Positions 1 through 7,847 of a DNA stretch of 35,169 nt are shown piece after piece; the first letter of the stretch is position 1, and every line of letters starts with the position of its first letter. The stretch is from contig DASQNG010000009.1 of NCBI GenBank assembly GCA_035645095.1, forward strand, positions 1-35,169. The letters run 5' to 3'. The stretch is from Gaiellasilicea sp035645095. GTDB taxonomy: Bacteria; Actinomycetota; Thermoleophilia; Gaiellales; Gaiellaceae. The notes below the pieces were generated by a model. It was not told where the DNA came from, did not search any database, and worked only from the letters and a program-made list of their open reading frames with translations. The position numbers were made by a program, and so were the translations under genes.

Positions 1-107
1 TAGTGGCGCAGGCGCTCCTCGCCGGAGCGAACGCCGGGCGGATACCAGACCTTCGTCAGCGTCTCGTCCGCCCACGAGCACGTGCCGACCCGCACCGTCG
101 CCGTCAC
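1..107 (-). CDS. DUF72 family protein, N-terminus only (cut by left edge)
   Basis: Read from a GTG at 107 towards the left edge, the 35 visible codons begin MTATVRVGTCSWADETL, followed by a WYPPG segment and an ERLRHY segment. This is the usual opening of DUF72 (YecE-like) TIM-barrel proteins: an IGTSGW-like first strand, an F/WYP segment, then a helix starting LxxYA. Function of the family is poorly defined. A second GTG at 95 would start directly at MRVGTCSW and is also possible; a GAGG lies about 15 nt before the 107 start, which is rather far. The gene is probably independent of the glycoside hydrolase upstream of it (88-nt gap). The rest lies outside the window, so domain completeness cannot be judged. 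Confidence 0.7.
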   Translation of the reverse strand, partial: MTATVRVGTCSWADETLTKVWYPPGVRSGEERLRH

Positions 108-195
108 CGGGTGATCGTACGTCCTCGCGGCGGGCGCGGAAAGCGCGAGCGCCGGCCCAAAGACCGGCGCTCGGAGTTCGCGGGTGGGGGTGCGT

Positions 196-1617
196 CTACG
201 TCGCGTTCAGCGTGAGCACGCGGCGCAGGATCACGCCGCCGCCGCTCCAGACGTTCGCCTCGACGTGCACGACGTACGTCCGGCCCTTGACCGGGCGGAA
301 GCCGTCGAGGGAGATGCGCGCGCTCGCGTCGGTGCCGAACGGCGCACTCGCCTGCCCGCTGTGGACGAGCGCACCGCGCCAGAGCACTCTGAAGTTGAAC
401 CCGACCTGCTCGCCGGGTGGCGTACCCGTGCCGTACTCCCGCAGCGGGATCGTCACGACCGGGCTGAAGGTGCCGCCGCGCACGTTGACGACCGCGTTCC
501 GGGCGTTCAGCCCCGCCGCCAGCGAGCGGAAGCGGGCGAGCGCCGGCTTCGCGCCGCCGCTGCGGTTCAGGAGGCCGCTCTGCCAGAGGCTCGTCGAGTG
601 GTCGCGGAAGACGAACCAGACGAACATGTCGATGCGCGGTCGGTTCTTCGCGATCGTCATCGCCTGAGCGGCATACGCCGCCTGCTGCGCCCGTGAGACG
701 CCCTTCCGCTCGCCGTCCTCCTTCGTCTCGTAGCCGTACTCGGTGATCCAGAGCCGGATGTTCTTCCGCTTGAACCACGTGTCGAGGGACTTCTCGAACT
801 GCGGCAGCGACGAGAGAGAGACGTTCGGCCAGCGCACCTTCTGCGTCGGCTTCAGGTTCTGCGGCGTGGGATAGGGGTGGTGTGCCCACGCGTCGAAGCG
901 GAGGCGCGGGTTCGCGGCTGCAACGAGTTGCGCGAAGCGCCCCGGCGAATGCGTGTCGGACTTCCCGTTCAGGCGCCGGTCGCGCCCGTGGGACGACGTC
1001 TCACCCATCGCGACGAGCGCGCGCGGGTTCCCGGTCTTGATCCCCGCGTAGGCTGCCGCGGCGATCCGTGCGTAGTGGCGCGGGCCGACCGACTTGCCCT
1101 TCGCGTCGAACTGGGGCGAGAGGAAGAGCTGCAGGTTCGACTCGTTCCAGATCGAGTAGAAGCGCACGAACGGATAACCGGCGTAGCGGCCGGAGTAGCG
1201 CGAGGCGAGCGCGCGGGCGAAGCTCTGGAGGTCTCCCTGACGGGTCGGGACGACGTTCGGCGGCTTGTTCCCGTTCGCCCACTTCGGGGTGCCCCAGATC
1301 GTGAACAGCACCTCGATCCCGCGAACCTGGGTGTTGCGCACGAGCTCGTCGAGATCGTCGAAGTTGTAGGCGGGGTTGAACGGGTTCGCCGGGTTCGTGG
1401 GGCGCTTCGGCGCGATCTGCGACCAGTTGACGAGGGTACGTACGACGGTCGCGTTCGCGGCGCGCGCCTGGTCGAGCGTCGAGGTCCGGTTCTGGGCATA
1501 GCGGAAGTTCGGGTCGTCATGGAACCCGACGTACATCCGCGGAGCCGCCGAGGCGAGTGCCGGCGTCAAGAGGCCGACCACACAGGCGGCGACCAAGAAC
1601 TGTGCGAACCTTCTCAA
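196..1617 (-). CDS. Secreted glycoside hydrolase, clan GH-A fold (GH5/GH39-like)
   Basis: The 473-aa protein is predicted to be exported and to hydrolyse a polysaccharide outside the cell; the substrate is unknown. I chose the TTG at 1617 because a GAAGGGAG ribosome-binding site sits 5 nt before it and the product then opens with a textbook signal peptide (MRRF, a hydrophobic run, ALASA-AP). The GTG at 1650 lies upstream of that site. The catalytic part reads like a (beta/alpha)8 clan-A hydrolase: an IWNESN segment with the likely acid/base Glu159 and a WITEYGYE segment with the likely nucleophile Glu293, about 134 residues apart. The last 90 residues look like a small beta-rich C-terminal domain. 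Which GH family it belongs to cannot be settled by eye. It stands alone, downstream of and co-directional with the sigma factor. Confidence 0.75.
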   Translation of the reverse strand: MRRFAQFLVAACVVGLLTPALASAAPRMYVGFHDDPNFRYAQNRTSTLDQARAANATVVRTLVNWSQIAPKRPTNPANPFNPAYNFDDLDELVRNTQVRGIEVLFTIWGTPKWANGNKPPNVVPTRQGDLQSFARALASRYSGRYAGYPFVRFYSIWNESNLQLFLSPQFDAKGKSVGPRHYARIAAAAYAGIKTGNPRALVAMGETSSHGRDRRLNGKSDTHSPGRFAQLVAAANPRLRFDAWAHHPYPTPQNLKPTQKVRWPNVSLSSLPQFEKSLDTWFKRKNIRLWITEYGYETKEDGERKGVSRAQQAAYAAQAMTIAKNRPRIDMFVWFVFRDHSTSLWQSGLLNRSGGAKPALARFRSLAAGLNARNAVVNVRGGTFSPVVTIPLREYGTGTPPGEQVGFNFRVLWRGALVHSGQASAPFGTDASARISLDGFRPVKGRTYVVHVEANVWSGGGVILRRVLTLNAT

Positions 1618-1669
1618 AAGATCTCCCTTCTCGTCAGTGATCGAAGCCACCGTAGCGAGCGGGTGTGAC

Positions 1670-1684
1670 GGCGTTGTTAACGCC
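1670..1684 (-). terminator. Small hairpin between the sigma factor and glycoside hydrolase genes
   Basis: A perfect 6-bp stem GGCGTT/AACGCC with a 3-nt loop lies 30 nt beyond the sigma-factor stop codon and about 50 nt before the glycoside-hydrolase start. There is no U-tract, so it is at best a weak terminator; it may also fold in the leader of the downstream gene. Confidence 0.3.
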
Positions 1685-1713
1685 CTGAGAGAGAGAAGCA
1701 GGTGCCGCCGGGG

Positions 1714-2754
1714 TTAGGCGGCGGTGCGGAGGGCTGCGATCTCGCGCATGACGGCGAGGCGGCCGAGCGCCTGCGCCTCGATCTGCCGCACGCGCTCTCG
1801 TGTCAGCCCGAGCCGCCGGCCGATCTCCTCGAGCGACTGCGGCTCCTCCTTGCCGAGGCCGTAGCGCAGCCGCAGCACCTCGCGGTCGCGCTCGGAGAGG
1901 TGCTGGAGTGCCTCGTGCAGCGTCGTCTCCGTCAGGCTGACCTCGACCTCCTCCTCGACGCCCGCCGTGCCTGCGCCGAGCAGGTCGCCGATCGAGGCGT
2001 CGTTGTCGTCGCCGAGCGGCTTGTCGAGGGAGGTCACCGCCCGCGCCGCCTCGCGCACCTCCTTGAGGTGCTTGAGGGAGATCCGCGCCGCCTTGGCGAG
2101 CTCCTGGTCGGTGGGCGGGCGGCCGAGCTTCGCCAGCAGGTCGCGCTCGGCGCGCGCCAGTCGCTGCTCGCGCTCGGCGATGTGCACCGGGATCCGGATC
2201 GTGCGCGACTTGTTCGCGACGCCCCGCTGCACCGCCTGGCGGATCCACCACGTCGCATAGGTCGAGAACTTGTAGCCGCGGCGCCAGTCGAACTTCTCAG
2301 CGGCGCGAATGAGGCCGATCACGCCCTCCTGGATCAGGTCGAGCAGCGAGAGTGCGTGGCCCTGGTACTTCTTCGCGATCGAGACGACGAGGCGGAGGTT
2401 CGAGTTGATCATCTTGTCCTTCGCCGCTCGGTCACCGCGCTCGATCCGCTTCGCGAGCTCCACTTCCTCGGCGGCCGTCAGCAGCGGGTAGCGGCCCGCC
2501 TCGTTGAGGAAGAGCTGCAGCGAGTCGGTCGTCGCCGTGGCGAGGTCGCCGTTGACGTAGGTGGCGCCGGCGGCGGAGACGCGGCCGCAGTCGTCGGAGA
2601 GCGAGATCCCGCGCCGCTCGACGTCGGCGTACAGCGACTCGAGCTCGTCCTCATCGAGCTCCAGGTCCTGCACCGCCGCGCTGAGCTGGGAGAGGTCGAG
2701 GCAGCCGGTCTCCTCGCCGACCTCGAGCAGCGGCGCCAGGGCGTCGGCCGTCAT
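1714..2754 (-). CDS. sigA: RNA polymerase sigma-70 factor, primary (RpoD/SigA) type
   Basis: The 346-aa protein directs RNA polymerase to -35/-10 promoters. It has a region-1.1-like N-terminus (residues about 5-50), region 1.2 (TDSLQLFLNEAGRYPLL, about 76-92) and region 2 (KMINSNLRLVVSIAKKYQ at 114-131; DLIQEGVIGLIRAAEKFDW at 139-157; YKFSTYATWWIRQAVQR, the -10 recognition helix, at 161-177). Regions 3 and 4 follow, with SERDREVLRLRYGL and the -35-recognising HTH (SLEEIGRRLGLTRERVRQIE, 307-326). There is no long non-conserved insert. The ATG at 2754 has AAGGA 7 nt upstream. Presence of region 1.1 favours the housekeeping factor, but group 2 paralogues look very similar. Confidence 0.92.
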   Translation of the reverse strand: MTADALAPLLEVGEETGCLDLSQLSAAVQDLELDEDELESLYADVERRGISLSDDCGRVSAAGATYVNGDLATATTDSLQLFLNEAGRYPLLTAAEEVELAKRIERGDRAAKDKMINSNLRLVVSIAKKYQGHALSLLDLIQEGVIGLIRAAEKFDWRRGYKFSTYATWWIRQAVQRGVANKSRTIRIPVHIAEREQRLARAERDLLAKLGRPPTDQELAKAARISLKHLKEVREAARAVTSLDKPLGDDNDASIGDLLGAGTAGVEEEVEVSLTETTLHEALQHLSERDREVLRLRYGLGKEEPQSLEEIGRRLGLTRERVRQIEAQALGRLAVMREIAALRTAA

Positions 2755-2922
2755 GTGAACGTCCTTCCCGTAGTCGCCCTCGCCCTAACACGTCGGCCAA
2801 AAAGGACACTTGTGGGCCACGCCGCCGCCGGCAAGAGTTGCACCATTGCTGCACTTTCGTCACCCACTCGTGCGTCGGGCCTCCGTAGCGTCGGCAGCGT
2901 CGTCCACTGAGAGGAGTTGGCA

Positions 2923-3534
2923 ATGCGCAGCACGCTGCTCATCGCATGTGTCACCGCCGCCGCGGCACTCGGGCTGGCCGGCGGTGCCGCGGCAGGGGTC
3001 GCCGACGAGGTGCAGTCGGCGCCGGAGGAGGTCGAGGTGTACGTCCAAGACGTCGACCGGCGCGGACAGGCGCTCGGCCCGCGCGTGCAGCTCGGGCCCG
3101 AGGAGGCTGCCGCCCGGCGGCAGGTCGGGAGCGACGCGCGATCCGGCCGGCGGCTCGCCGCCCTCGCCGCCACCGCGTCGTCCGGGTGCAGGGCCGTCGA
3201 CGTCGCCCGTGTCGGCCGCTCGCTGCTCGGCTTCGTCGTCTACAAGTTCTGGCAGCGGAAGAACTGGTGCTGGAGCTACCCGCGGGTGACGGGCGCGAGC
3301 AGCTCCGCGTGGGTCACCGACGTCGACCCGAACTGGTACTACGGCGGCGTCGTCTCGGCGTGGGGCGAGTTCTACAACTGGTGTTGCGGCGTCTGGAACT
3401 CCGGTCACCGCGCGTTCCGGCAGGGCGCCTTCCAGAACTGCGTCCTGAAGTACGGTTGCGTCAAGTCCGAGTACCCGTGGGTCCTCATCCGCGGGCATGC
3501 CGACGGAGGGTTCACATACGACACCGGGACGTGA
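2923..3534 (+). CDS. Secreted Trp- and Cys-rich protein of unknown function
   Basis: The start is the ATG at 2923, 6 nt after a GAGGAG ribosome-binding site (2911-2916); a TTG at 2917 directly abuts that site and is less likely. The 203-aa product begins with a signal peptide (MRSTLLIACV, hydrophobic to about residue 25, AAAG). After a charged linker, the C-terminal 110 residues carry six cysteines (SSGC, NWCW, NWCC, QNC, YGC) and about ten tryptophans plus many Tyr/Phe. That is compatible with three disulfides in a small extracellular beta domain with a ligand-binding aromatic face. I do not recognise a named family, though similar secreted proteins occur in Thermoleophilia. It overlaps the next small gene by 4 nt (GTGA), so the two are probably translated together. 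Confidence 0.75.
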   Translation: MRSTLLIACVTAAAALGLAGGAAAGVADEVQSAPEEVEVYVQDVDRRGQALGPRVQLGPEEAAARRQVGSDARSGRRLAALAATASSGCRAVDVARVGRSLLGFVVYKFWQRKNWCWSYPRVTGASSSAWVTDVDPNWYYGGVVSAWGEFYNWCCGVWNSGHRAFRQGAFQNCVLKYGCVKSEYPWVLIRGHADGGFTYDTGT

Positions 3535-3674
3535 CGCGGCCGACGCAGCTCGAGCTCTTCGGACGGTTCGTCTGGAAGCTGCTCGTGGTGCTCGTCCTCG
3601 CGGTCGCCGCAATGGCGCTCGTGGGGGTCCTCGTGCGCCTCGTCTTCGGCCTGGACGTGACAGAAGTGCGCTAG
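3531..3674 (+). CDS. 47-aa single-pass membrane protein coupled to the upstream secreted protein
   Basis: The GTG at 3531 overlaps the TGA stop of the preceding gene (GTGA), the usual arrangement for translational coupling. The product is MTRPTQLELFGRFVWK followed by one strongly hydrophobic segment (residues about 17-40) and a short charged tail ending in TEVR. The first 16 residues are amphipathic. A perfect hairpin follows its stop codon, closing the two-gene unit. The function is unknown; partner or membrane tether of the secreted protein is speculation from position only. Confidence 0.6.
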   Translation: MTRPTQLELFGRFVWKLLVVLVLAVAAMALVGVLVRLVFGLDVTEVR

Positions 3675-3676
3675 GC

Positions 3677-3700
3677 GCGGGAGCCGGAAGCGGCTCCCGC
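3677..3700 (+). terminator. Perfect 10-bp hairpin after the 47-aa membrane protein gene
   Basis: The inverted repeat GCGGGAGCCG / CGGCTCCCGC has a 4-nt GAAG loop and starts 2 nt after the stop codon. No U-run follows, as is common for actinobacterial terminators. It separates the unit at 2923-3674 from the promoter of the next one. Confidence 0.6.
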
Positions 3701-3707
3701 GTTCGCG

Positions 3708-3713
3708 TACACT
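3708..3713 (+). promoter_or_regulatory. -10 box TACACT of a leaderless gene
   Basis: TACACT is followed by exactly 6 nt and then the GTG start at 3720. Transcription would therefore start on the start codon itself. No Shine-Dalgarno sequence is present. Confidence 0.55.
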
Positions 3714-3719
3714 GCCGCC

Positions 3720-3995
3720 GTGCTGTGGGAGCTGCTCTTCATGCTGGTCGTGCTGAAGATCCCGGTCTTCTACCTGTGTGGGATCGTTTGGTGGGCGATT
3801 CGAGCCGAGCCGCGGCCACTCGAGGGTGCAGTCGCCGTCGTCCCGGAGGAGGCTCCGCCGGGGTGCGACTGGCGTAGCCGCAGTCGCAGACGGCGGCCCC
3901 GGCCTCGTGGCGGAAACGGGCGCGGCCGCGGCCGCCCGGTGGGCGCGCGCCGTGTCGCAGCCGCCGGCGCCAGGGCGCAGCGGGTGGCCGAGTGA
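3720..3995 (+). CDS. Small membrane protein with basic Arg/Gly-rich tail
   Basis: The 91-aa product begins MLWELLFMLVVLKIPVFYLCGIVWWAIR, one or two closely spaced membrane segments, then has a hydrophilic linker and a tail dominated by Arg, Gly and Pro from about residue 50. It follows a TACACT box by 6 nt and should be leaderless. Its stop overlaps the GTG of the next gene (GTGA at 3992-3995), which supports the reading frame being real despite the low-complexity tail. I recall similar proteins in related actinobacteria but no assigned function. Confidence 0.65.
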   Translation: MLWELLFMLVVLKIPVFYLCGIVWWAIRAEPRPLEGAVAVVPEEAPPGCDWRSRSRRRRPRPRGGNGRGRGRPVGARRVAAAGARAQRVAE

Positions 3996-4261
3996 GCGCG
4001 GTCGACTCCCGGAGCGGCGGCCCGAGCGACGCCCGCGAGGGCGTCGCGGGGTTCCTGGCCGCGGCGGCTCTCTTCGCGAGCGTCTTCGGCGTCGCGTACC
4101 GCCCCGCGCGCCTCGTCCCGGTGGCCATTGTCCTGCTCCTCGTCGCCGGGGTGATGAGCGAGCGCCACTCGCGGCTCGTCGGCTGGGGGCTCGCGATCGC
4201 GATCGTGTGCTGGATGCTCGGGATGACGATCGCCGTCGTCGCCGAACGCCCGCTCTACTGA
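3992..4261 (+). CDS. Small three-helix membrane protein
   Basis: The 89-aa protein is translationally coupled to the preceding gene (GTGA overlap). It has a short hydrophilic N-terminus (about 17 residues), then three hydrophobic segments at about 19-38, 43-57 and 65-84. No catalytic motif is visible. It lies 53 nt upstream of the 2-oxoglutarate dehydrogenase gene, which appears to have its own promoter, so a functional link is not implied. Confidence 0.65.
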   Translation: MSAVDSRSGGPSDAREGVAGFLAAAALFASVFGVAYRPARLVPVAIVLLLVAGVMSERHSRLVGWGLAIAIVCWMLGMTIAVVAERPLY

Positions 4262-4314
4262 GACGCGACCGGCCGGCGTCGGAGCCGGGTCGCGAGGATT
4301 GCTACAACACGAGG

Positions 4315-7251
4315 GTGAGCAGACACGACGTCGATGGCCTGAACGCCGGCTACGCGCAGCTCCTGCTCGAGGACTACCTCGAGAATCCCTCGTCGGTTCC
4401 GCGCGAGTGGCGCGCGCTCTTCGAGAGCGGCGACAGCGAGCTCGTCGCCTCCCATCCCGGCCTGCAGCGGCTGCTCCAGGTCTTTGGCAACGGCAACGGC
4501 GGCACGCCTGCGTCGGCTGCGGTCGCCGCGGCGCCGGCGGCCCTCGCGCCCCCGGTCGCGGCGTCGGTTCCGCCGCCCGCCGCTCCCGCACCGGCCGCTC
4601 CGACTGCGCCGAATGCGGCGGCCACACCGGCCGCTCCGACCGAGCCTGTTGCCGCCCCGGTGGACGTCTCGTTGCTGCCGGCGGTCGCGGCCGCGATGAG
4701 CATCGTCCAGGCGCACCGGACGCACGGCCATCTCGCGGCGCGTCTCGACCCGCTCGGCTCGGAGCCGCTCGGCGACCCAGCGCTCGAAGAGCTGCGCCGC
4801 TCACCGCCGCTGACGCCGGAGCTGCAGGCGCGGATCCCGGCGGAAGTGCTCGGCGTCGCCGTCCCCGGCGACACCCTCGCCGAGGTGCTGCCGGCGCTGC
4901 GCGACGTCTACTGCGGGTCGATGGCCTACGAGATCGAGCATCTGTCCGACCACGGCGAGCGTGTCTGGCTGCGCCACGCGGTGGAGTCGGGGCAGTTCCG
5001 TCGACCTCCGGAGCCGGAGACGCAGAAGGCGCTCCTGCAACGGCTCTCGCAGGTCGAGGGGTTCGAGCTGTACCTGCGGCGCTCGTTCCTGGGGCAGAAG
5101 CAGTTCTCGCTCGAGGGCCTCGACGCGATGGTGCCGATGCTGGACGAGGCGATCGAGCTCGCGGCGGAGGGCGGAGCACACGAGGTCGTCCTCGGGATGG
5201 CGCACCGCGGCCGTCTCAACGTCCTCGTCCACACCGTCGGGCGCCCGTACGAGTCGATCCTGCGTGAGTTCGAGGGCGAGCGGACGCTCGAGGCGGTCGT
5301 GATGGACGAGGAGGGCGGCACCGGCGACGTCAAGTACCACCTCGCCGCCGTCGGGACGCGCGAGACGCGCTCCGGCGAGGTCACGATCACGCTCGCCCCC
5401 AACCCCAGCCACCTCGAGGCCGTGGACCCCGTAATCGCGGGACGGGCTCGTGCGCAGCAGACGGACCGCTCGGACGGCGCCGGCGTCCACGACCCGGCCG
5501 TCGCGCTGCCGATCCTCATCCACGGCGACGCGTCCTTCGCCGGGCAGGGAGTCGTCGCCGAGACGCTGAACCTTTCGAGCCTCGCCGGCTACACGACCGG
5601 CGGCACGCTCCACCTGATCGCGAACAACCAGGTCGGGTTCACGACAGATCCGACGGAGGGCCGCTCCACGCGCTACTCGAGCGACCTCGCCAAGGGCTTC
5701 GACATCCCGATCGTCCACGTGAACGCCGACGACCCGGAAGCCGCGGTCGCCGCCGTACGCCTCGCGATGGCCTATCGCCGTGAGTTCGGCCGCGACGTGG
5801 TCGTCGACCTCGTCGGCTACCGCCGCTTCGGCCACAACGAGCAGGACGAGGCGGCGTACACGCAGCCGCTGATGGTGCAACAGATCGCGGAGCAGCCGAG
5901 CGCACGGGAGACGTACGCGCGCCGGCTCGTGGCAGCCGGCGTCCTCGACGAGGACGGGGCCGCGGAGGCGCTCGCGGAGACGCAGCGCGAGCTGAAGGCC
6001 GCGCACGAGCGCCTCAAGCAGTCGTTCGGCGAGCCGCGCCCGGCGCGCGAGAGCCGGATCCCGGCCGACACCGGCGGCGCCGTGCAGACGGCCGTCGTTC
6101 GCGAGCGGCTCGCAGACCTGAACGAGCGGCTGCTCGAGGTCCCCGAGGGGTTCCAGGTGCATCCGAAGCTCGCGAAGCAGCTCGAGCGCAGGCGCGACCG
6201 GCTCGAGGAGGCGATCGACTGGGGGCATGCCGAGGCGCTCGCGTGCGCGAGCCTGCTCGTCGAGGGCATCCCGATCCGGCTGTCCGGCCAGGACAGTGAG
6301 CGCGGCACGTTCTCGCACCGCCACCTCGTGCTGCACGACGCGCGTACGGGCGAGACGCACGCGCCGATGCAGCACCTGCAGGCGGCCGGCGCCTCCTTCG
6401 AGATCTACAACTCGCCGCTCTCCGAGTACGGGGCGCTCGGGTTCGAGTACGGCTACTCGACGGCGGCGCCCGACTCGCTCGTTCTGTGGGAGGCGCAGTA
6501 CGGCGATTTCGTCAACGGCGCGCAGATCGTGATCGACCAGTTCATCGTCGCCGGCCTCTCGAAGTGGCGCGAGACGTCCCGCCTGACGCTGCTCCTGCCG
6601 CACGGCTACGAGGGGAACGGCCCCGAGCACTCGAGCGCGCGCCTCGAGCGGTTCCTTCAGCTGGCCGCGCAGGAGAACATCCGCATCGCGAACTGCACCA
6701 CGGCCGCGCAGTACTTCCACCTCCTGCGCCGGCAGGCGCTCGACGCGACCCCGCGCCCGCTCGTCGTGATGACGCCGAAGGGGCTGCTCCGCCTCAAGCA
6801 GGCGACGTCCAGGCTCGACGACCTCACCGACGGTCGCTTCCGGCCGGTGCTCGAGGACCCGGACGTCGACCGTGAGTCCGTGCGGCGCCTCGTGCTCTGC
6901 TCCGGGAAGGTCTACTACGACATCGTCGGCCACGAGGAGCGGTCGCACGCGCCGTCCGTGGCCGTGGCGCGGATCGAGCAGCTCTACCCGTTCCCGGTGG
7001 AGGCCGCGGCGTCGCTCACCTCGGCCTACCCGAACCTGCAGGAGCTCGTCTGGGCGCAGGAGGAGCCCCAGAACATGGGTGCCTGGCGGTCGATCCGCCA
7101 CCGTCTCGAGGGCGCGGCACCGGACGCCGTCCCGGTGCGATTCGTCGGCCGGCCGTGGCGTGCGAGCCCGAGCGAGGGGTATCCGACGGCGCACCTCCTG
7201 CAGCAGGACCGGATCGCGCGCGAGGCGCTCGGTCGGCCTACGGACGCGTAG
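4315..7251 (+). CDS. kgd: 2-oxoglutarate dehydrogenase E1 component (thiamine-diphosphate enzyme of the TCA cycle)
   Basis: The 978-aa protein decarboxylates 2-oxoglutarate. Residues 8-40 match the short N-terminal 2-oxoglutarate dehydrogenase segment (LNAGYAQLLLEDYLENPSSV). Residues about 60-120 are an Ala/Pro linker. The E1 core carries GMAHRGRLN (about 295-303), HGDASFAGQG with ANNQVGFTT (about 402-440; ThDP/Mg binding), RFGHNEQDEA (about 503-512) and GQDSERGTFSHRH (about 657-669). Mycobacterial Kgd is longer (about 1,230 aa) because an E2-like acyltransferase domain sits between linker and E1; that domain is absent here, so a separate E2 is expected elsewhere. The GTG at 4315 is preceded by TACAAC and 6 nt, suggesting a leaderless transcript. 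The symbol could equally be sucA/odhA. Confidence 0.95.
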   Translation: MSRHDVDGLNAGYAQLLLEDYLENPSSVPREWRALFESGDSELVASHPGLQRLLQVFGNGNGGTPASAAVAAAPAALAPPVAASVPPPAAPAPAAPTAPNAAATPAAPTEPVAAPVDVSLLPAVAAAMSIVQAHRTHGHLAARLDPLGSEPLGDPALEELRRSPPLTPELQARIPAEVLGVAVPGDTLAEVLPALRDVYCGSMAYEIEHLSDHGERVWLRHAVESGQFRRPPEPETQKALLQRLSQVEGFELYLRRSFLGQKQFSLEGLDAMVPMLDEAIELAAEGGAHEVVLGMAHRGRLNVLVHTVGRPYESILREFEGERTLEAVVMDEEGGTGDVKYHLAAVGTRETRSGEVTITLAPNPSHLEAVDPVIAGRARAQQTDRSDGAGVHDPAVALPILIHGDASFAGQGVVAETLNLSSLAGYTTGGTLHLIANNQVGFTTDPTEGRSTRYSSDLAKGFDIPIVHVNADDPEAAVAAVRLAMAYRREFGRDVVVDLVGYRRFGHNEQDEAAYTQPLMVQQIAEQPSARETYARRLVAAGVLDEDGAAEALAETQRELKAAHERLKQSFGEPRPARESRIPADTGGAVQTAVVRERLADLNERLLEVPEGFQVHPKLAKQLERRRDRLEEAIDWGHAEALACASLLVEGIPIRLSGQDSERGTFSHRHLVLHDARTGETHAPMQHLQAAGASFEIYNSPLSEYGALGFEYGYSTAAPDSLVLWEAQYGDFVNGAQIVIDQFIVAGLSKWRETSRLTLLLPHGYEGNGPEHSSARLERFLQLAAQENIRIANCTTAAQYFHLLRRQALDATPRPLVVMTPKGLLRLKQATSRLDDLTDGRFRPVLEDPDVDRESVRRLVLCSGKVYYDIVGHEERSHAPSVAVARIEQLYPFPVEAAASLTSAYPNLQELVWAQEEPQNMGAWRSIRHRLEGAAPDAVPVRFVGRPWRASPSEGYPTAHLLQQDRIAREALGRPTDA

Positions 7252-7417
7252 AGCGCGCGCGGCGCCGGGCGGCGAGCGCGGCAGCGAGGCGCGGCCCGTG
7301 CGTCCGGCTCGCGCGAACGAGCCGGCGGCGTTGCGACGGCGGTAGCCGGCGCCAGAGCTCGAACGCCGTCAGGGCGAGGCCGAGCGGGCTCGTGGGGCGG
7401 AGGCGCGGGCGCGGCAC
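7238..7417 (-). CDS. 59-aa basic protein, unknown function
   Basis: Starting at the GTG at 7417, the product is MPRPRLRPTSPLGLALTAFE followed by LWRRLPPSQRRRLVRASRTH and an Arg/Ala-rich end. It is very basic and probably helical. A CAGGAT box followed by 6 nt precedes the GTG, matching the leaderless pattern of this window. It overlaps the end of the dehydrogenase gene convergently by 14 nt. Small Thermoleophilia proteins with the same LWRRLPP...RHGPR pattern are familiar to me, but none has a known role. Shadow coding opposite a GC-rich end is the alternative. Confidence 0.5.
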   Translation of the reverse strand: MPRPRLRPTSPLGLALTAFELWRRLPPSQRRRLVRASRTHGPRLAAALAARRRARSTRP

Positions 7418-7532
7418 GCATCTATCCTGGCACACGCGGCGGTTCGCCAAACGCTCCGCTCCCGCCCCCGCTCACGACGAGGGCGCTAGACTGCGGGCCG
7501 CTTCTGGAATACGTCCCGACGACGGAGGAACG

Positions 7533-7847
7533 ATGCCGGTTGAAACCCCCTCGCTCTTCGCTCGCGTGATCCAGGATCATCTCGAGCTGAAGCGCCGCAA
7601 CGCCGACCTCGGCGAGAACATGCCGCTCGACCGCTACCAGGCCGCCGACCCGTTCGAGAACCATCCACTGTTCAAGACGGAGGAGCAGGCGCGGCTGGAG
7701 GAGACGATGGACGGCACCGAGCCCGCCGTGCAGTTCGACACAGCTTCCCTGGCGTGGCCGGGCGAGGAGTCGCAGGAGGACGTCGGCGCTGCGACCGAGG
7801 ACTCCGGCCTCTGGAGCCGTTCCAGGGACTTCGACTGGGGCGACTAG
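7533..7847 (+). CDS. Acidic 104-aa hypothetical protein
   Basis: The ATG at 7533 has GGAGGAA immediately upstream, and a TAGACT -10 box at 7487-7492 implies a leader of about 34 nt. The protein is hydrophilic and acidic, without signal peptide or membrane segment: an N-terminal helix (PSLFARVIQDHLELKRRN), a middle with DPFENHPLFKTEEQARLEET, and an acidic end finishing in DFDWGD. No family is recognised. It ends convergently with udgX; both stop codons lie in the same CTAG. Confidence 0.65.
   Translation: MPVETPSLFARVIQDHLELKRRNADLGENMPLDRYQAADPFENHPLFKTEEQARLEETMDGTEPAVQFDTASLAWPGEESQEDVGAATEDSGLWSRSRDFDWGD

Noticed and set aside
3..215. Plus-strand frame at the left edge.
   Set aside because: The minus strand encodes the DUF72 start there; the plus frame is Arg-rich shadow sequence.
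4315..7251. Fused E2 acyltransferase domain as in mycobacterial Kgd.
   Set aside because: After about 60 residues of Ala/Pro linker the E1 core begins directly, and the total of 978 aa is E1 size.
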